DNA of 64,000 nucleotides from positions 1-64,000 of the forward strand of contig JAFPZD010000142.1 of assembly GCA_017417465.1 (NCBI GenBank). Direction: 5' to 3'. The stretch comes from Prevotella sp. GTDB taxonomy: Bacteria; Bacteroidota; Bacteroidia; Bacteroidales; Bacteroidaceae. Positions 15,434-24,359 of this stretch are shown one piece after another. The position numbers and the translations under genes were made by a program. Positions within the stretch are counted from its first letter, which is position 1; each line of letters starts with the position of its first letter. The notes below the pieces were generated by a model, which saw only the letters and a list, made by a program, of their open reading frames with translations, did no database searches and was not told where the DNA came from.

Positions 15434-16699
15434 GTGAAACAGTCAGACTTTGAAATCATGGCGCCTGTGGGCAGCCGCGACGCGCTCACAGCTGCCATCC
15501 AGGCTGGTGCCGACTCCATCTATTTTGGCATTGAGAAGCTGAACATGCGGGCAGGGTCGGCATCGGCGTTCACCATCGACGACCTTCGCGAGATAGCGCA
15601 GACGTGCCGCGAACACGGCATTAAGTCGTACTTGACCGTGAACACCATCATCTATGGCGAGGACATCCCGCTGATGCATCAGATTGTGGACGCCGCCCGC
15701 GAGGCCGGTATCTCGGCCATCATTGCCAGCGACGTCGCAGTCATGCAGTATTGCCGCAATCCCCAGACCTCAAGCCAAATAGAGGTTCACCTCAGCACCC
15801 AGCTGAACATTTCGAACATCGAGGCCCTTAAGTTCTACGCCCAGTTTGCCGACGTGGTGGTGCTGGCGCGTGAACTTAACATGGAACAGGTTGCCGAGAT
15901 TCATCGGCAGGTCGTCGAACAGCATGTCTGCGGACCCTCCGGCGAGTTGGTGCGCATAGAAATGTTCTGCCACGGTGCACTGTGTATGGCCATCAGCGGC
16001 AAGTGCTATATGAGTCTGCATGCCGCTAACCGCTCGGCCAACCGTGGGGAGTGCGTTCAGATTTGCCGACGGTCGTACACCGCTACTGACAATGAGACGG
16101 GCTACCAGCTGGAGATTGACAATAAGTACATCATGTCGCCGAAGGACCTGAAGACCATCCGCTTCATCGATCGCATGATGAACGCCGGTGTACGTGTATT
16201 TAAGATTGAGGGTCGTGCCCGTGGACCTGAATATGTGTATACCGTGGTGAAGTGCTACAAGGAGGCTATCCAAGCAGTGCTTGACGGCACGTTTACTGCC
16301 GAGCGCAAGGATGCTTGGGACGAGCGGTTGGCACGCGTCTTCAACCGCGGTTTCTGGGATGGTTATTACCAGGGTCAGCTGATGGGCGAGTGGAACAAGG
16401 AGTATGGCTCGTGCGCCACGGAGCGCAAGGTGTACATCGGTCGCGGGCAGAAGTACTTCTCGAAGATCGGCGTGGCTGAGTTCTCCGTAGAGGCTAACAC
16501 CTTCAGCATTGGTGACAAACTGCTGGTCACTGGGCCAACGACGGGCGTGATGTACCTCACTGCTACCGAAATTCACGACAACGATGGTCTGCCCGTGCAG
16601 ACCGCCCCTCAAGGCCAGCGCGTGGCCATCCCCGTGACGGGCAAGGTGCGCCCCTCGGACAAGCTCTTCAAACTGGTCAGCGAACCCACCAACTCCTAA
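15434..16699 (+). CDS. Peptidase U32 family protein (YegQ/TrhP-like)
   Basis: 421-residue protein with the U32 signature region EMFCHGALCMAISGKCYMS and conserved Cys in RGECVQICRRSY. Despite the name, members of this branch act with prephenate or iron-sulfur chemistry in tRNA uridine hydroxylation (E. coli YegQ/TrhP), so a tRNA-modification role is more likely than proteolysis. It starts at GTG 15434; no in-frame ATG lies closer to the conserved APVGSRDALTAAIQAGAD opening. The last codons (TNS) run into a TAACTCC repeat that continues to the sufE start. Confidence 0.88.
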   Translation: MKQSDFEIMAPVGSRDALTAAIQAGADSIYFGIEKLNMRAGSASAFTIDDLREIAQTCREHGIKSYLTVNTIIYGEDIPLMHQIVDAAREAGISAIIASDVAVMQYCRNPQTSSQIEVHLSTQLNISNIEALKFYAQFADVVVLARELNMEQVAEIHRQVVEQHVCGPSGELVRIEMFCHGALCMAISGKCYMSLHAANRSANRGECVQICRRSYTATDNETGYQLEIDNKYIMSPKDLKTIRFIDRMMNAGVRVFKIEGRARGPEYVYTVVKCYKEAIQAVLDGTFTAERKDAWDERLARVFNRGFWDGYYQGQLMGEWNKEYGSCATERKVYIGRGQKYFSKIGVAEFSVEANTFSIGDKLLVTGPTTGVMYLTATEIHDNDGLPVQTAPQGQRVAIPVTGKVRPSDKLFKLVSEPTNS

Positions 16700-16727
16700 C
16701 TCCTAATTCCTAACTCCTAACTCCTCA
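16687..16727. repeat. AACTCCT heptamer repeat bridging two genes
   Basis: Five AACTCCT/AATTCCT units span the end of the U32 gene and the whole gap to the sufE ATG; the array supplies the stop codon TAA. Confidence 0.7.
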
Positions 16728-17150
16728 ATGAATACTATCAACGAACGCCAAGACGAGATTATTGCTGAATTTCAGGACTTCGACGACTGGATGGACAAGT
16801 ATCAGCTGCTCATCGACCTCGGCAGCGAGCAAGAACCACTGCCCGAACAGTACAAGACGGAGCAGAACCTGATTGACGGTTGCCAGAGCCGTGTGTGGCT
16901 ACAAGCCGACCTCACGCCAGAGGGACGCATCCACTTCCAGGCAGAGAGCGACGCCCTCATTGTGAAAGGCATCGTGGCGCTGCTCATCCGTGTGCTTGAC
17001 GACCAGCTGCCTGATGACATTCTTGCGGCCGACCTCTATTTTATTGAGCGCATAGGGCTGCGCGAGCATCTTTCGCCCACCCGCTCTAACGGTCTGCTGG
17101 CCATGGTGAAGCAGATGCGCATGTATGCCCTCGCCTTTGGGGGAAAGTAA
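16728..17150 (+). CDS. sufE: SufE family cysteine desulfuration protein
   Basis: 140-residue sulfur acceptor that takes persulfide from the cysteine desulfurase SufS for Fe-S cluster assembly. The acceptor cysteine lies in LIDGCQSRVWLQ. The C-terminal IGLREHLSPTRSNGLLAMVKQM is diagnostic. sufBCDS are not in the window; a MIP18-type protein lies at 26776. Downstream comes a long repeat array rather than a gene. Confidence 0.95.
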   Translation: MNTINERQDEIIAEFQDFDDWMDKYQLLIDLGSEQEPLPEQYKTEQNLIDGCQSRVWLQADLTPEGRIHFQAESDALIVKGIVALLIRVLDDQLPDDILAADLYFIERIGLREHLSPTRSNGLLAMVKQMRMYALAFGGK

Positions 17151-17227
17151 AAAGAGGAGGGAAGGAATAGGGAGGTTCTAATCGTAGCCCCTGCTTTGCG
17201 CTGAGCAGAGCGGGGGACGGGGAGAGA

Positions 17228-17258
17228 GTGGGCCCGACGGAGAACCGTCGGGCACGGC
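17228..17258. repeat. CCCGACGG palindrome element
   Basis: CCCGACGGAGAACCGTCGGG (17233-17252) followed by CACGGCGG; same family as 15265-15385. Confidence 0.75.
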
Positions 17259-17275
17259 GGCTCAGAGCAGAGGGG

Positions 17276-17465
17276 GGAGGGCTCTCGGAGAAGTGTGGGA
17301 GACTTCTCGGAGAAGTGTGGGAGACTTCTCGGCGAAGTGGGGGAGGTTTCTCGGCGAAGTGGGGGAGACATCTCGGAGAAGTGTTGGAGACATCTCGGCG
17401 AAGTGTTGGAGACATCTCGGAGAAGTGTGGGAGACATCTCGGCGAAGTGTGGAAGGCCTCTCGGC
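17276..17465. repeat. 22-bp tandem array with CTTCTCGGAGAAG palindrome
   Basis: Eight direct copies of a 22-bp unit whose core CTTCTC-G/-GAGAAG is palindromic, separated by GTGKGGGAGAC/T. There are no unique spacers. The stretch 17151-17593 holds no gene; because 22 is not a multiple of three, all reading frames stay open by chance, giving meaningless ORFs on both strands. Confidence 0.9.
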
Positions 17466-17528
17466 GCATACCTGATTAGACAAGGAAAGTAAAAATAAGC
17501 GTGGCGAAACAATAAAAAACGTTTATTT

Positions 17529-17560
17529 CTTGGCGGATTAAAAGTAAATTCGTAACTTTG
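17529..17560 (+). promoter_or_regulatory. Promoter of the TlpA-like gene
   Basis: TAACTTTG at 17553-17560 with TTGG-type sequence about 20 bp upstream (17530-17533), 33 bp before the ATG. Confidence 0.65.
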
Positions 17561-17593
17561 CACGCACAATGTAATTTTAATATTTTAATAGCA

Positions 17594-18085
17594 ATGAAAA
17601 GACTCTTTGTATTGTCAGTTGTTTTCGCTTTCGTAGGCAGTGTTTTCGCTCAGCTGCCTAAGGTAACCCTCAAGGACATCAGCGGCAAGGCCGTCACCAC
17701 CGACACACTGAACAACGGGGGCAAGCCCTTCATCATCGACTTCTTTGCCACCTGGTGCAAGCCCTGCAACCGCGAGCTCGACGCTATCGCCGAGGTTTAC
17801 GAAGATTGGGTGGAAGAGACGGGCGTGAAGATCTTCGCCGTCAGCATCGACCAGGCACAGAATATCAACAAGGTAAAGCCGCTGGTCGACAACCACGGCT
17901 GGGACTACGACGTGCTGCTCGACCCCAACAGCGACCTGAAGCAGGCCCTCGGCATTCAGATGATTCCGTACGTGCTGATTGTTGACGGACAGGGTAATAT
18001 CGTCTATAAGCACAATGGTTATACCGACGGCGCTGAGAACGAGCTCATTGAGAAAGTTCGCGAGTTGGTGAAAAGTGAAGAGTGA
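17594..18085 (+). CDS. Exported TlpA-like thioredoxin-fold protein
   Basis: 163-residue protein with a signal peptide (ends SVFAQ) and a thioredoxin fold bearing the redox motif ATWCKPCNREL. The cis-Pro region is IQMIPYVLIVD. It should act in the periplasm as a thiol-disulfide oxidoreductase of the TlpA/ResA type. It is the first of four genes in one orientation: this protein, a DUF6029 barrel and two Omp28 proteins that also have CxxC motifs. The final VKSEE is encoded by the repeat GTGAAAAGTGAAGAGTGA. ATG 17594 is used because it begins the signal peptide. Confidence 0.9.
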   Translation: MKRLFVLSVVFAFVGSVFAQLPKVTLKDISGKAVTTDTLNNGGKPFIIDFFATWCKPCNRELDAIAEVYEDWVEETGVKIFAVSIDQAQNINKVKPLVDNHGWDYDVLLDPNSDLKQALGIQMIPYVLIVDGQGNIVYKHNGYTDGAENELIEKVRELVKSEE

Positions 18086-18113
18086 AAAGTGAAGAGTGAA
18101 TAGTTATGGTTAG
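18067..18113. repeat. GTGAAAAGTGAAGA repeat with GTTATGGTTAG end
   Basis: Iterated GTGAARAGTGAAGA units end in GAATAGTTATGGTTAG (18098-18113), the same end as the left arm of the unit at 3233. The repeat supplies the last codons of the upstream gene and the ATG (18106) of the downstream gene. Confidence 0.75.
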
Positions 18114-19770
18114 ATTGCTATCCACACTGGCTGCTGTGCTGGTTGCCATTGGTATGCAGGCACAGACAGGTGATCATAAACTGACGCTTAGCGGCAGCGT
18201 GCAGAGCGACATGCTGCTGCCGCAAGAGGACGACAAGATAGGCGCAGAGAAGAAGGAAGACTTCCAGACAAACACCTACGTCAACGTGCGCCTGCAGCAC
18301 GACTATTTTGAAGCTGGCGCACGCTTAGAATATCTGGAACACCCACTGCCGGGCTTTGAGAACGACTTTGAGGGCTGGGGCGTGCCACACTTCTATGCCA
18401 AGGGCAAGCTGAGGTGGGCTGAGCTGACTGCCGGCACGTTCTATGAGCAGTTCGGCTCGGGCTTCATCCTCCGTACCTATGAGGAGCGTGCCCTCGGCAT
18501 CGACAACGCCCTGCTCGGCGGACGCTTGGTGGTGAAGCCCACGCAGGGCCTGACTCTGAAAGCACTCAGTGGCAAGCAGCGCCGCTACTGGGACTGGAAC
18601 GACGCCCTTGTCAGCGGTGCTGACGTGGAGATGAACATCGACGAGTGGGTGCCTGCCATGCAGCAGAGCGGCACACGCCTGATGCTCGGTGCCTCGTGGG
18701 TGAACAAGCACGAGGAGCAGGAGGACATCATGGCCGACCTGACGCACAAGCTGAACCTGCCCGAATATGTCAATTCGTGGGATGTGCGTGCCCAGCTGAA
18801 CAAGGGCAACTTCTCGATTCTGGCCGAATATGCGCAGAAGACCGATGACCCCTCGTTCGCCAATGGCTATATATATAAGAAAGGTAGCGCCGCCATGCTC
18901 TCTACCAGCTATTCGAAGAAGGGCATGAGCCTGCTGCTGCAGGCCAAGCGTTCGGAGAACATGGCTTCGAAGAGCCGCCGCACCATCATCGGCACGTCGT
19001 CGGCTATCAACCACCTGCCTGCCTTCACACAGGACCAGACCTACGCCCTGGCCGCCCTCTACCCCTACGCCACACAGCTGGCCGACGGCGAGTGGGCCTA
19101 CCAGGCCGAGCTGGGCTACACGTTCAAGCGCAAGACCGTGCTGGGCGGCAAATATGGCATGAACCTGAAGGTTAACTACTCGTATGTGCGTGCTATCGAC
19201 CGCCAGTTCCGCAACGGTTTCACGGGCAATGCTATCGGTGGACAGATGGCCCTGGCCGGCACCGACGGCTACACGTCGAGTTTCTTCAAGTGGGGCGACC
19301 ACACCTATTATCAGGACCTTGACATTACACTGTCGCGCAAGTTCTCGAAAGCCTTCAAACTGAACCTGATGTACATGAACCAGCGTTACAACAAGACGCA
19401 GGTGGAGGGCCACGGCGGCATGATCCACAGCGACATCTTTATTGCCGACGGCAAGTATCAGTTCTCGCCGAAGACCACGCTGCGCATGGAGGCACAGTAC
19501 CTCTCGACAAAGCAGGACGATGGCGACTGGGTGTATGGGTTGGCAGAGCTGTCGCTTGTGCCTCACTGGATGTTGACGGTCAGCGATATGTACAATTGTG
19601 GTAAGACCGACGTCCACTACTATCAGGGCCTCGTCACCTACAACGTTGGTGCCCACCGCTTGCAGGCAGGCTATGGCCGCACCCGCGCCGGCTACAACTG
19701 CTCGGGTGGCGTCTGCCGCTGGATACCCGCCCAGAAAGGCTTTACGCTCAGCTATAACTACAACTTCTGA
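18106..19770 (+). CDS. DUF6029 family outer-membrane beta-barrel protein
   Basis: 554-residue protein with a signal peptide ending GMQAQ and many amphipathic strands with aromatic ends, finishing FTLSYNYNF, a typical barrel C-terminus. The opening HKLTLSGSVQSDMLLPQED and GTFYEQFGSGFILRTYEERALG match the Bacteroidota DUF6029 family. Function unknown. Its regular neighbours here are thiol-active exported proteins, suggesting a shared surface or secretion task. The start codon lies in a dispersed repeat. Confidence 0.85.
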   Translation: MVRLLSTLAAVLVAIGMQAQTGDHKLTLSGSVQSDMLLPQEDDKIGAEKKEDFQTNTYVNVRLQHDYFEAGARLEYLEHPLPGFENDFEGWGVPHFYAKGKLRWAELTAGTFYEQFGSGFILRTYEERALGIDNALLGGRLVVKPTQGLTLKALSGKQRRYWDWNDALVSGADVEMNIDEWVPAMQQSGTRLMLGASWVNKHEEQEDIMADLTHKLNLPEYVNSWDVRAQLNKGNFSILAEYAQKTDDPSFANGYIYKKGSAAMLSTSYSKKGMSLLLQAKRSENMASKSRRTIIGTSSAINHLPAFTQDQTYALAALYPYATQLADGEWAYQAELGYTFKRKTVLGGKYGMNLKVNYSYVRAIDRQFRNGFTGNAIGGQMALAGTDGYTSSFFKWGDHTYYQDLDITLSRKFSKAFKLNLMYMNQRYNKTQVEGHGGMIHSDIFIADGKYQFSPKTTLRMEAQYLSTKQDDGDWVYGLAELSLVPHWMLTVSDMYNCGKTDVHYYQGLVTYNVGAHRLQAGYGRTRAGYNCSGGVCRWIPAQKGFTLSYNYNF

Positions 19771-19805
19771 AAAGGTAAAACAGTAAACAAGGTAAGAGAG
19801 TGAAC

Positions 19806-20693
19806 ATGAAAGCAAATACCATATACCGCCTTTTCAGCGGAATCTGCATCTGCTGTGCCATCGTGGCAGCCGCTTGCTCGAACATCGACGAGAGCGAGCG
19901 CCTCATCTATGTGGAGCCTGCCGTAGCGGTCGATACGACTGAGGTGAATCCTTATGCCGACCTCGACAGCCTCTACAACCTGCCCGTCAGTCCCGTGGCA
20001 CGCCGCGTGCTCATCGAGGACCACACCGGCCAGAAGTGCCCCAACTGTCCCGATGCCGCCAATATGATTCATGAGTTCCAGGCAGCCTACGGCGACCTTA
20101 TCGTTCCCGTGGCCATCCACTCACAGATGCAGGGCATCATGGAGCCTGAGGGCTTGGGCAACGAGCTGGGCAACACCTATTATAATTATTGGAAGATAGA
20201 GTTCAAGCCTGCCGGCCTCATCAGCCGCGTTGATGGTGGCGACGGCAAGGTGCTCGACAAGACCATCTGGATCTTTGCCCTGCAGTATATCCTGCCATTG
20301 GAGACGCCCCTCGACATCCGTGTGAAAGCTATTCAGAACGCTGACGACCCTGCCAAGGCCGACATCGATGTGAAAGTGATTGGTACCCGCGAGGGACAAT
20401 CGGTCAACGGCAAGCTGCAGGTGTGGATAACCGAGGACAACATCGTGGCCGAACAGGACAACATGGGCACTCACGTTGCCGACTACCGGCATGACCACGT
20501 ACTGCGTGCCGCCGTCAATGGCGACTGGGGCGAGGCTGTGAGCATCAGCGGCTTCGAGGACCAGAAGGAGTTCCACTACACCGCCAACCTGAAATCAGCC
20601 TGGAAGCCTGCCGACCTGGCCATCGTTGCCTTCGTCTATAACGACGACGAGGTGGTGCAGGTTGTACGTCAGCCTTTAAGAATAGAAGATTGA
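19806..20693 (+). CDS. Omp28-related lipoprotein
   Basis: 295-residue exported lipoprotein (lipobox AAAC, Cys near residue 26). It carries the Omp28 domain with a thioredoxin-like RRVLIEDHTGQKCPNCPDAANMI (CxxC). Omp28 of Porphyromonas gingivalis is a surface protein; the role of the family is not settled. ATG 19806 is preferred to the GTG at 19800. It precedes a second, larger Omp28-type protein by 23 bp. Confidence 0.87.
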   Translation: MKANTIYRLFSGICICCAIVAAACSNIDESERLIYVEPAVAVDTTEVNPYADLDSLYNLPVSPVARRVLIEDHTGQKCPNCPDAANMIHEFQAAYGDLIVPVAIHSQMQGIMEPEGLGNELGNTYYNYWKIEFKPAGLISRVDGGDGKVLDKTIWIFALQYILPLETPLDIRVKAIQNADDPAKADIDVKVIGTREGQSVNGKLQVWITEDNIVAEQDNMGTHVADYRHDHVLRAAVNGDWGEAVSISGFEDQKEFHYTANLKSAWKPADLAIVAFVYNDDEVVQVVRQPLRIED

Positions 20694-20716
20694 TTACTAA
20701 CTAAAAAATAAACAAC

Positions 20717-23014
20717 ATGAAGAAATTCTTTACGCTTTGCATGTCGCTGCTCTTGATGGGCACTGTTCATGCGCAGATTGTCACTGACGAGGGGCTCGAC
20801 GAGAGCTTCGTCTTTACTGACTTAGAGGGCAACGTGGTTACTAACGGCACAACCATTGTTGTCAATGAACTGAACGAGGAGGGCCAGATGGTGGTGCCTC
20901 TGAAAGCCAAGAACGTCTCCGGTGAGAAGGTGGCTGTCTCCATGTACGAGGATCTCAGCCAGAAACCCAACGGTGAGTGGCAGACCTGCGCCTTCGGTAA
21001 CTGCATGGCGCTCACAGCATCAGGCTATTCGCCCAAGAACGTCATGGTTGCCGATTACAACGCCGAAATTCAGACCGAGTGGATGCCCGTTGTTGGAAGC
21101 TATGCCACATGGGAGGCCAAGCTTCAGATCCACATCTTTAATATTGTCAAGAAGTCGCAGTTCGGAGAGACCATCGAGTCTGCCGGCAACGAGGTCATCG
21201 GCTACGGCCCGGTGGTCACCGTGCGCTTTGAGTACAAGGATCCTGCCGAGCAGACCGAAAAGCCTTCGCTTCTCATGGGTTCCACAACCTCTGACCAAAT
21301 TGCAGCTCAAGGCTCCGGCTTCGGACGCTACACCACGGGCAAGCTTTCGGTGTTCAATCTCCTGTCAGCTGACGAGATCAAGGCCTTCGATGGCACGGAC
21401 ATCGTCAAGATGCGCGTCGGCTTGGTTGCTGCTGCTGCCATTAGCCGCATCATCGTTTACCCCGTGAAGAATGGAAGCATCCTGAGTGACGCCGCTATTG
21501 TCAACCAGGCTGTTAGTGGCGGCACTGCCGGATGGAACGAGTTCGAGCTCAGCAAGCCCGCGACGTTGAACCTGGCAGGTCTCGATGGCATTCTCATGGG
21601 CTTCGAGTACAACCAGACAGCCGATGGATGGCCTCTGTCCGTTTTTGAAGGTTCGCATGAATTTTATGTCTATGGCAACCTGGGGCAGGGTGTCGGCTAC
21701 TATTCGGCTGGTGCCGGCGACATCAGTGTGCAGTGCTACATGCAAGGCGAATTTGCCTCGAAGGATATTGTGGTGAACAGCGTGACAACCAACGTCAACT
21801 GGTTCAAGCGTGGTGAGGATCTTGCCTTCGGTGTCAACGTGCTGAACTTCGGTACTGCCGAGGTTGGCAAGTGCACATTCGACGTGGAAATCGATGATGC
21901 CGTCGTGGGCACCGTCAGCAGCGAAGAGCCGCTGGCTTCGATGAAGACCGTATGGATTGAGGGCCAGGTCAAGCTTGCCGACAACCTGGTGATGGGTAGC
22001 CACAAACTGGGTCTGCGCCTGAAGACCGTTGACGACGAAGCCCCTGCCGGCAATGTTGACAACGACTATGCCAGCACCACCTTCAACATTTACGAGCAGA
22101 GCGTACCCCGTCAGAAGAACCTGCTGGAGCAGTACACTTCGCAGTATTGCACATACTGCCCGCTTGGCGTCAGCCTGTTCACCGTCCTTACCGGTCTGCG
22201 TGATGACATCGCCTGGGTTTCAGTCCACAACGACATGTCGTCAGGCAAAGACCAGTTCACTACTGCACAAGCCGACACCATTATGGCTATGGTAGGATCC
22301 AGCTCCTATCCTTCTGCTTCCTATAACCGAGCATACATTCCTGATTTGGCAGAAGGTGTTGGACAGATTGCCTACAGTTGCGGTTACGACCAGCAGTATC
22401 ACAACCAGGTCGCCAAGATACTGAGCTCAGCCATCGACTACACGGCTCAGGCTCCAAGCTTCACCTCGTTGAACATCAAGCAGAGCTACGACCCCGAAAC
22501 CCGCAATCTCGACATCATTGTCGAGGGCGAGGGTGTGGAAAATGCCAATGAAATCATGGCCAACTATGGCATCAACGTCATGCTGACAGAGAATAGCCTC
22601 ATTGCCCGCCAGCTGAATCAGGGCACATGGGTGCAGAAGTTCGAGCACCACTACGTGCTGCGCACTGTCCTGGGCAAGTGCACTGGCAATCCCATCAACT
22701 GGGAAGGCAACAACTTCAAGGCCCACTTCGCCTATACCATCCCGCAGGACTTTGTCAAGGACAACATGTACGTCGTTGCATTCACTGCTCCGATGGCTAA
22801 CCTGGGTAACATTAATCCTCTTGGCATCGCAGTGAACAACTGTGAGATGGTAGCCGTGAAAGATGCTGATGAGACAGCTATTCAGAATGTGGTTACTAAG
22901 CAGACCGAACAGAGCCGTTACTCGCTCGACGGTCGCCAGTTGCCCGCTGCTCAGAAGGGTCTGAACATCGTCCGTATGGGTGATGGCAGCGTCCGTAAAC
23001 TCATCGTGAAGTAA
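20717..23014 (+). CDS. Large Omp28-type exported protein with C-terminal sorting-like tail
   Basis: 765-residue protein: signal peptide (ends GTVHAQ), two beta-sandwich-like regions (to about 460), an Omp28-like domain beginning LLEQYTSQYCTYCPLGVSL (CxxC), and a tail SRYSLDGRQLPAAQKG...VRKLIVK of the type seen on exported Bacteroidota proteins. A thiol-exchange role with the upstream TlpA-like protein is plausible but inferred. Last gene of its unit; a new promoter and tRNA follow. Confidence 0.82.
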   Translation: MKKFFTLCMSLLLMGTVHAQIVTDEGLDESFVFTDLEGNVVTNGTTIVVNELNEEGQMVVPLKAKNVSGEKVAVSMYEDLSQKPNGEWQTCAFGNCMALTASGYSPKNVMVADYNAEIQTEWMPVVGSYATWEAKLQIHIFNIVKKSQFGETIESAGNEVIGYGPVVTVRFEYKDPAEQTEKPSLLMGSTTSDQIAAQGSGFGRYTTGKLSVFNLLSADEIKAFDGTDIVKMRVGLVAAAAISRIIVYPVKNGSILSDAAIVNQAVSGGTAGWNEFELSKPATLNLAGLDGILMGFEYNQTADGWPLSVFEGSHEFYVYGNLGQGVGYYSAGAGDISVQCYMQGEFASKDIVVNSVTTNVNWFKRGEDLAFGVNVLNFGTAEVGKCTFDVEIDDAVVGTVSSEEPLASMKTVWIEGQVKLADNLVMGSHKLGLRLKTVDDEAPAGNVDNDYASTTFNIYEQSVPRQKNLLEQYTSQYCTYCPLGVSLFTVLTGLRDDIAWVSVHNDMSSGKDQFTTAQADTIMAMVGSSSYPSASYNRAYIPDLAEGVGQIAYSCGYDQQYHNQVAKILSSAIDYTAQAPSFTSLNIKQSYDPETRNLDIIVEGEGVENANEIMANYGINVMLTENSLIARQLNQGTWVQKFEHHYVLRTVLGKCTGNPINWEGNNFKAHFAYTIPQDFVKDNMYVVAFTAPMANLGNINPLGIAVNNCEMVAVKDADETAIQNVVTKQTEQSRYSLDGRQLPAAQKGLNIVRMGDGSVRKLIVK

Positions 23015-23029
23015 AAAAGCGGAAAAACA

Positions 23030-23061
23030 TTTGGTGCTTTCAAAAAAAAGCATTACCTTTG
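23030..23061 (+). promoter_or_regulatory. tRNA-Gln promoter
   Basis: TTTG 23030-23033, 20-bp spacer, TACCTTTG 23054-23061. Confidence 0.85.
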
Positions 23062-23104
23062 CAGCCGATTTCGAAAGAAGTCGGCTGCATTTTGCCTCAT
23101 AGCC

Positions 23105-23175
23105 TGGACGATGGTGTAATGGTAACACTACAGGTTTTGGTTCTGTCATTCCCGGTTCGAATCCGAGTCGTCCAA
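23105..23175 (+). tRNA. tRNA-Gln (anticodon TTG)
   Basis: Acceptor stem TGGACGA/TCGTCCA, D arm with GTGTAATGGTAACAC, anticodon stem ACAGG/TCTGT around loop TTTTGGT (anticodon TTG), T arm CCCGGTTCGAATCCGAG. The 3' CCA is not encoded. Confidence 0.95.
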
Positions 23176-23232
23176 CAAAGGCTGTCTGGTGAATTGCCGA
23201 CAATAAGAAGGAGAAGCACAACACGGTAGATT

Positions 23233-23276
23233 TGAGGATTCCGACACTCAGGGAACTGTCGGGATTCTTTCTTTTA
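23233..23276 (+). terminator. Terminator after tRNA-Gln
   Basis: GGATTCCGACA and TGTCGGGATTC form a stem of about 11 bp with a loop of about 9, followed by TTTCTTTT. Confidence 0.7.
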
Positions 23277-23329
23277 TCGACTCCGCAAAAACCGTAAACC
23301 ATAAATATTGAAATAGTCAACCGAGAATC

Positions 23330-23377
23330 GAAAATAAATAGTAAAATAGTAAATCGTCAAATAGTAAAATCGTAAAT
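23330..23377. repeat. AAATAGTAAAAT-type repeat
   Basis: Iterated AATAGTAAAATAGTAAATCG units up to the greA start. Same family as 10216-10253. Confidence 0.7.
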
Positions 23378-23845
23378 ATGTCATACATGTCACAAGATGG
23401 CTATGACAAGCTCATAGCCGAACTGAAGCGCTTAGAGGGCGTGGAGCGCCCCAAAGCGTCGGCCGCCATCGCGGAAGCCCGCGACAAGGGCGACCTAAGT
23501 GAGAACAGCGAGTACGAGGCCGCTAAAGAGGCCCAGGCTCACTTGGAGTCGAAAATCAATCAGCTGAAACAAGCCATCGCTGAGGCCAAGATTGTTGATA
23601 CGTCGCGCCTGAGTGCTGACTCTGTGCAGATACTGTCGAAGGTCGAAATGACCAATCTGGCCAATAAGGCCCACATGTCGTACACCATCGTCAGCGAGAG
23701 CGAGGCCAACCTCCGCGAGGGTAAGATCTCTATCCAGACGCCCATTGCCCAGGGCCTGCTCAACCACAAGGTTGGCGACGAGGTGGAGGTGAAGATACCA
23801 CGTGGCACCATCAAGCTCCGCATCGACAAGATCACTGTTGGATGA
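23378..23845 (+). CDS. greA: Transcription elongation factor GreA
   Basis: 155-residue RNA polymerase cleavage factor that rescues backtracked complexes. The N-terminal coiled coil carries the tip acidic motif DKGDLSENSEYEAAKEAQ. The C-terminal FKBP-like domain has IVSESEANLREGKISIQTPIAQGLLNHKVGDEV. Full length. The HIT gene follows after 22 bp. Confidence 0.96.
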   Translation: MSYMSQDGYDKLIAELKRLEGVERPKASAAIAEARDKGDLSENSEYEAAKEAQAHLESKINQLKQAIAEAKIVDTSRLSADSVQILSKVEMTNLANKAHMSYTIVSESEANLREGKISIQTPIAQGLLNHKVGDEVEVKIPRGTIKLRIDKITVG

Positions 23846-23867
23846 TAAACCTCAAACCTCAAATCAA

Positions 23868-24266
23868 ATGGATATTTTCAGTAAGATTGCCGCTGGCGAG
23901 ATTCCCAGCTACAAGTGCGCAGAGAACGACGAGTTCTACGCATTCCTCGACATCAACCCCGTGGCCAAAGGCCACACCCTCGTTATTCCTCGCCGCGAAG
24001 TGGACTACATCTTCGACATGGACGACGATGAAATCGGCCGTTTCGAGCAGTTTGCAAAGCGCGTAGCCGTTGCCCTGAAGCAGGTGTGCCCGTGTAAGAA
24101 GGTGGCACAGGTGGTGCTCGGCCTTGAAGTGCCCCACGCCCACATCCACCTCATTCCTATGAATAGCGAGGCCGACGTGGACTTCCGTCGTGAGAAGCTG
24201 CAGCTGACAAAAGACGAGATGCAGCAGGTCGCCGACGCCATTTTTGCCGCCTTTAGTTCCAAATAA
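23868..24266 (+). CDS. HIT family protein (nucleotide hydrolase/transferase)
   Basis: 132-residue histidine-triad protein with the active-site motif VPHAHIHLIPM and the N-terminal FSKIAAGEIPSYKCAENDEFYAFLDI. Members cleave phosphoramidates or related nucleotide bonds; the substrate here is unknown. ATG 23868 gives the standard MDIFSKIAAGEI start; an earlier in-frame start would overlap greA. Confidence 0.92.
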   Translation: MDIFSKIAAGEIPSYKCAENDEFYAFLDINPVAKGHTLVIPRREVDYIFDMDDDEIGRFEQFAKRVAVALKQVCPCKKVAQVVLGLEVPHAHIHLIPMNSEADVDFRREKLQLTKDEMQQVADAIFAAFSSK

Positions 24267-24301
24267 TTCAATTTCCACATTTTTTGAATGTGCCCCATTT
24301 A

Positions 24302-24334
24302 GCGGCCCCCCTGCAAAATAGGCAGAGGGGCCGC
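24302..24334. other. GC-rich hairpin
   Basis: GCGGCCCCCCTGC and GCAGAGGGGCCGC pair around AAAATAG, 35 bp after the HIT stop. No T run follows, so it is an attenuator-like hairpin or part of the repeat region. Confidence 0.55.
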
Positions 24335-24359
24335 GTCGTTTACAAGAAGAGAAACTGCG

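Noticed and set aside
17276..17465. Small proteins in the repeat array on both strands
   Set aside because: The 22-bp unit is stop-free in every frame, so open frames arise automatically. They have no start context or family similarity.
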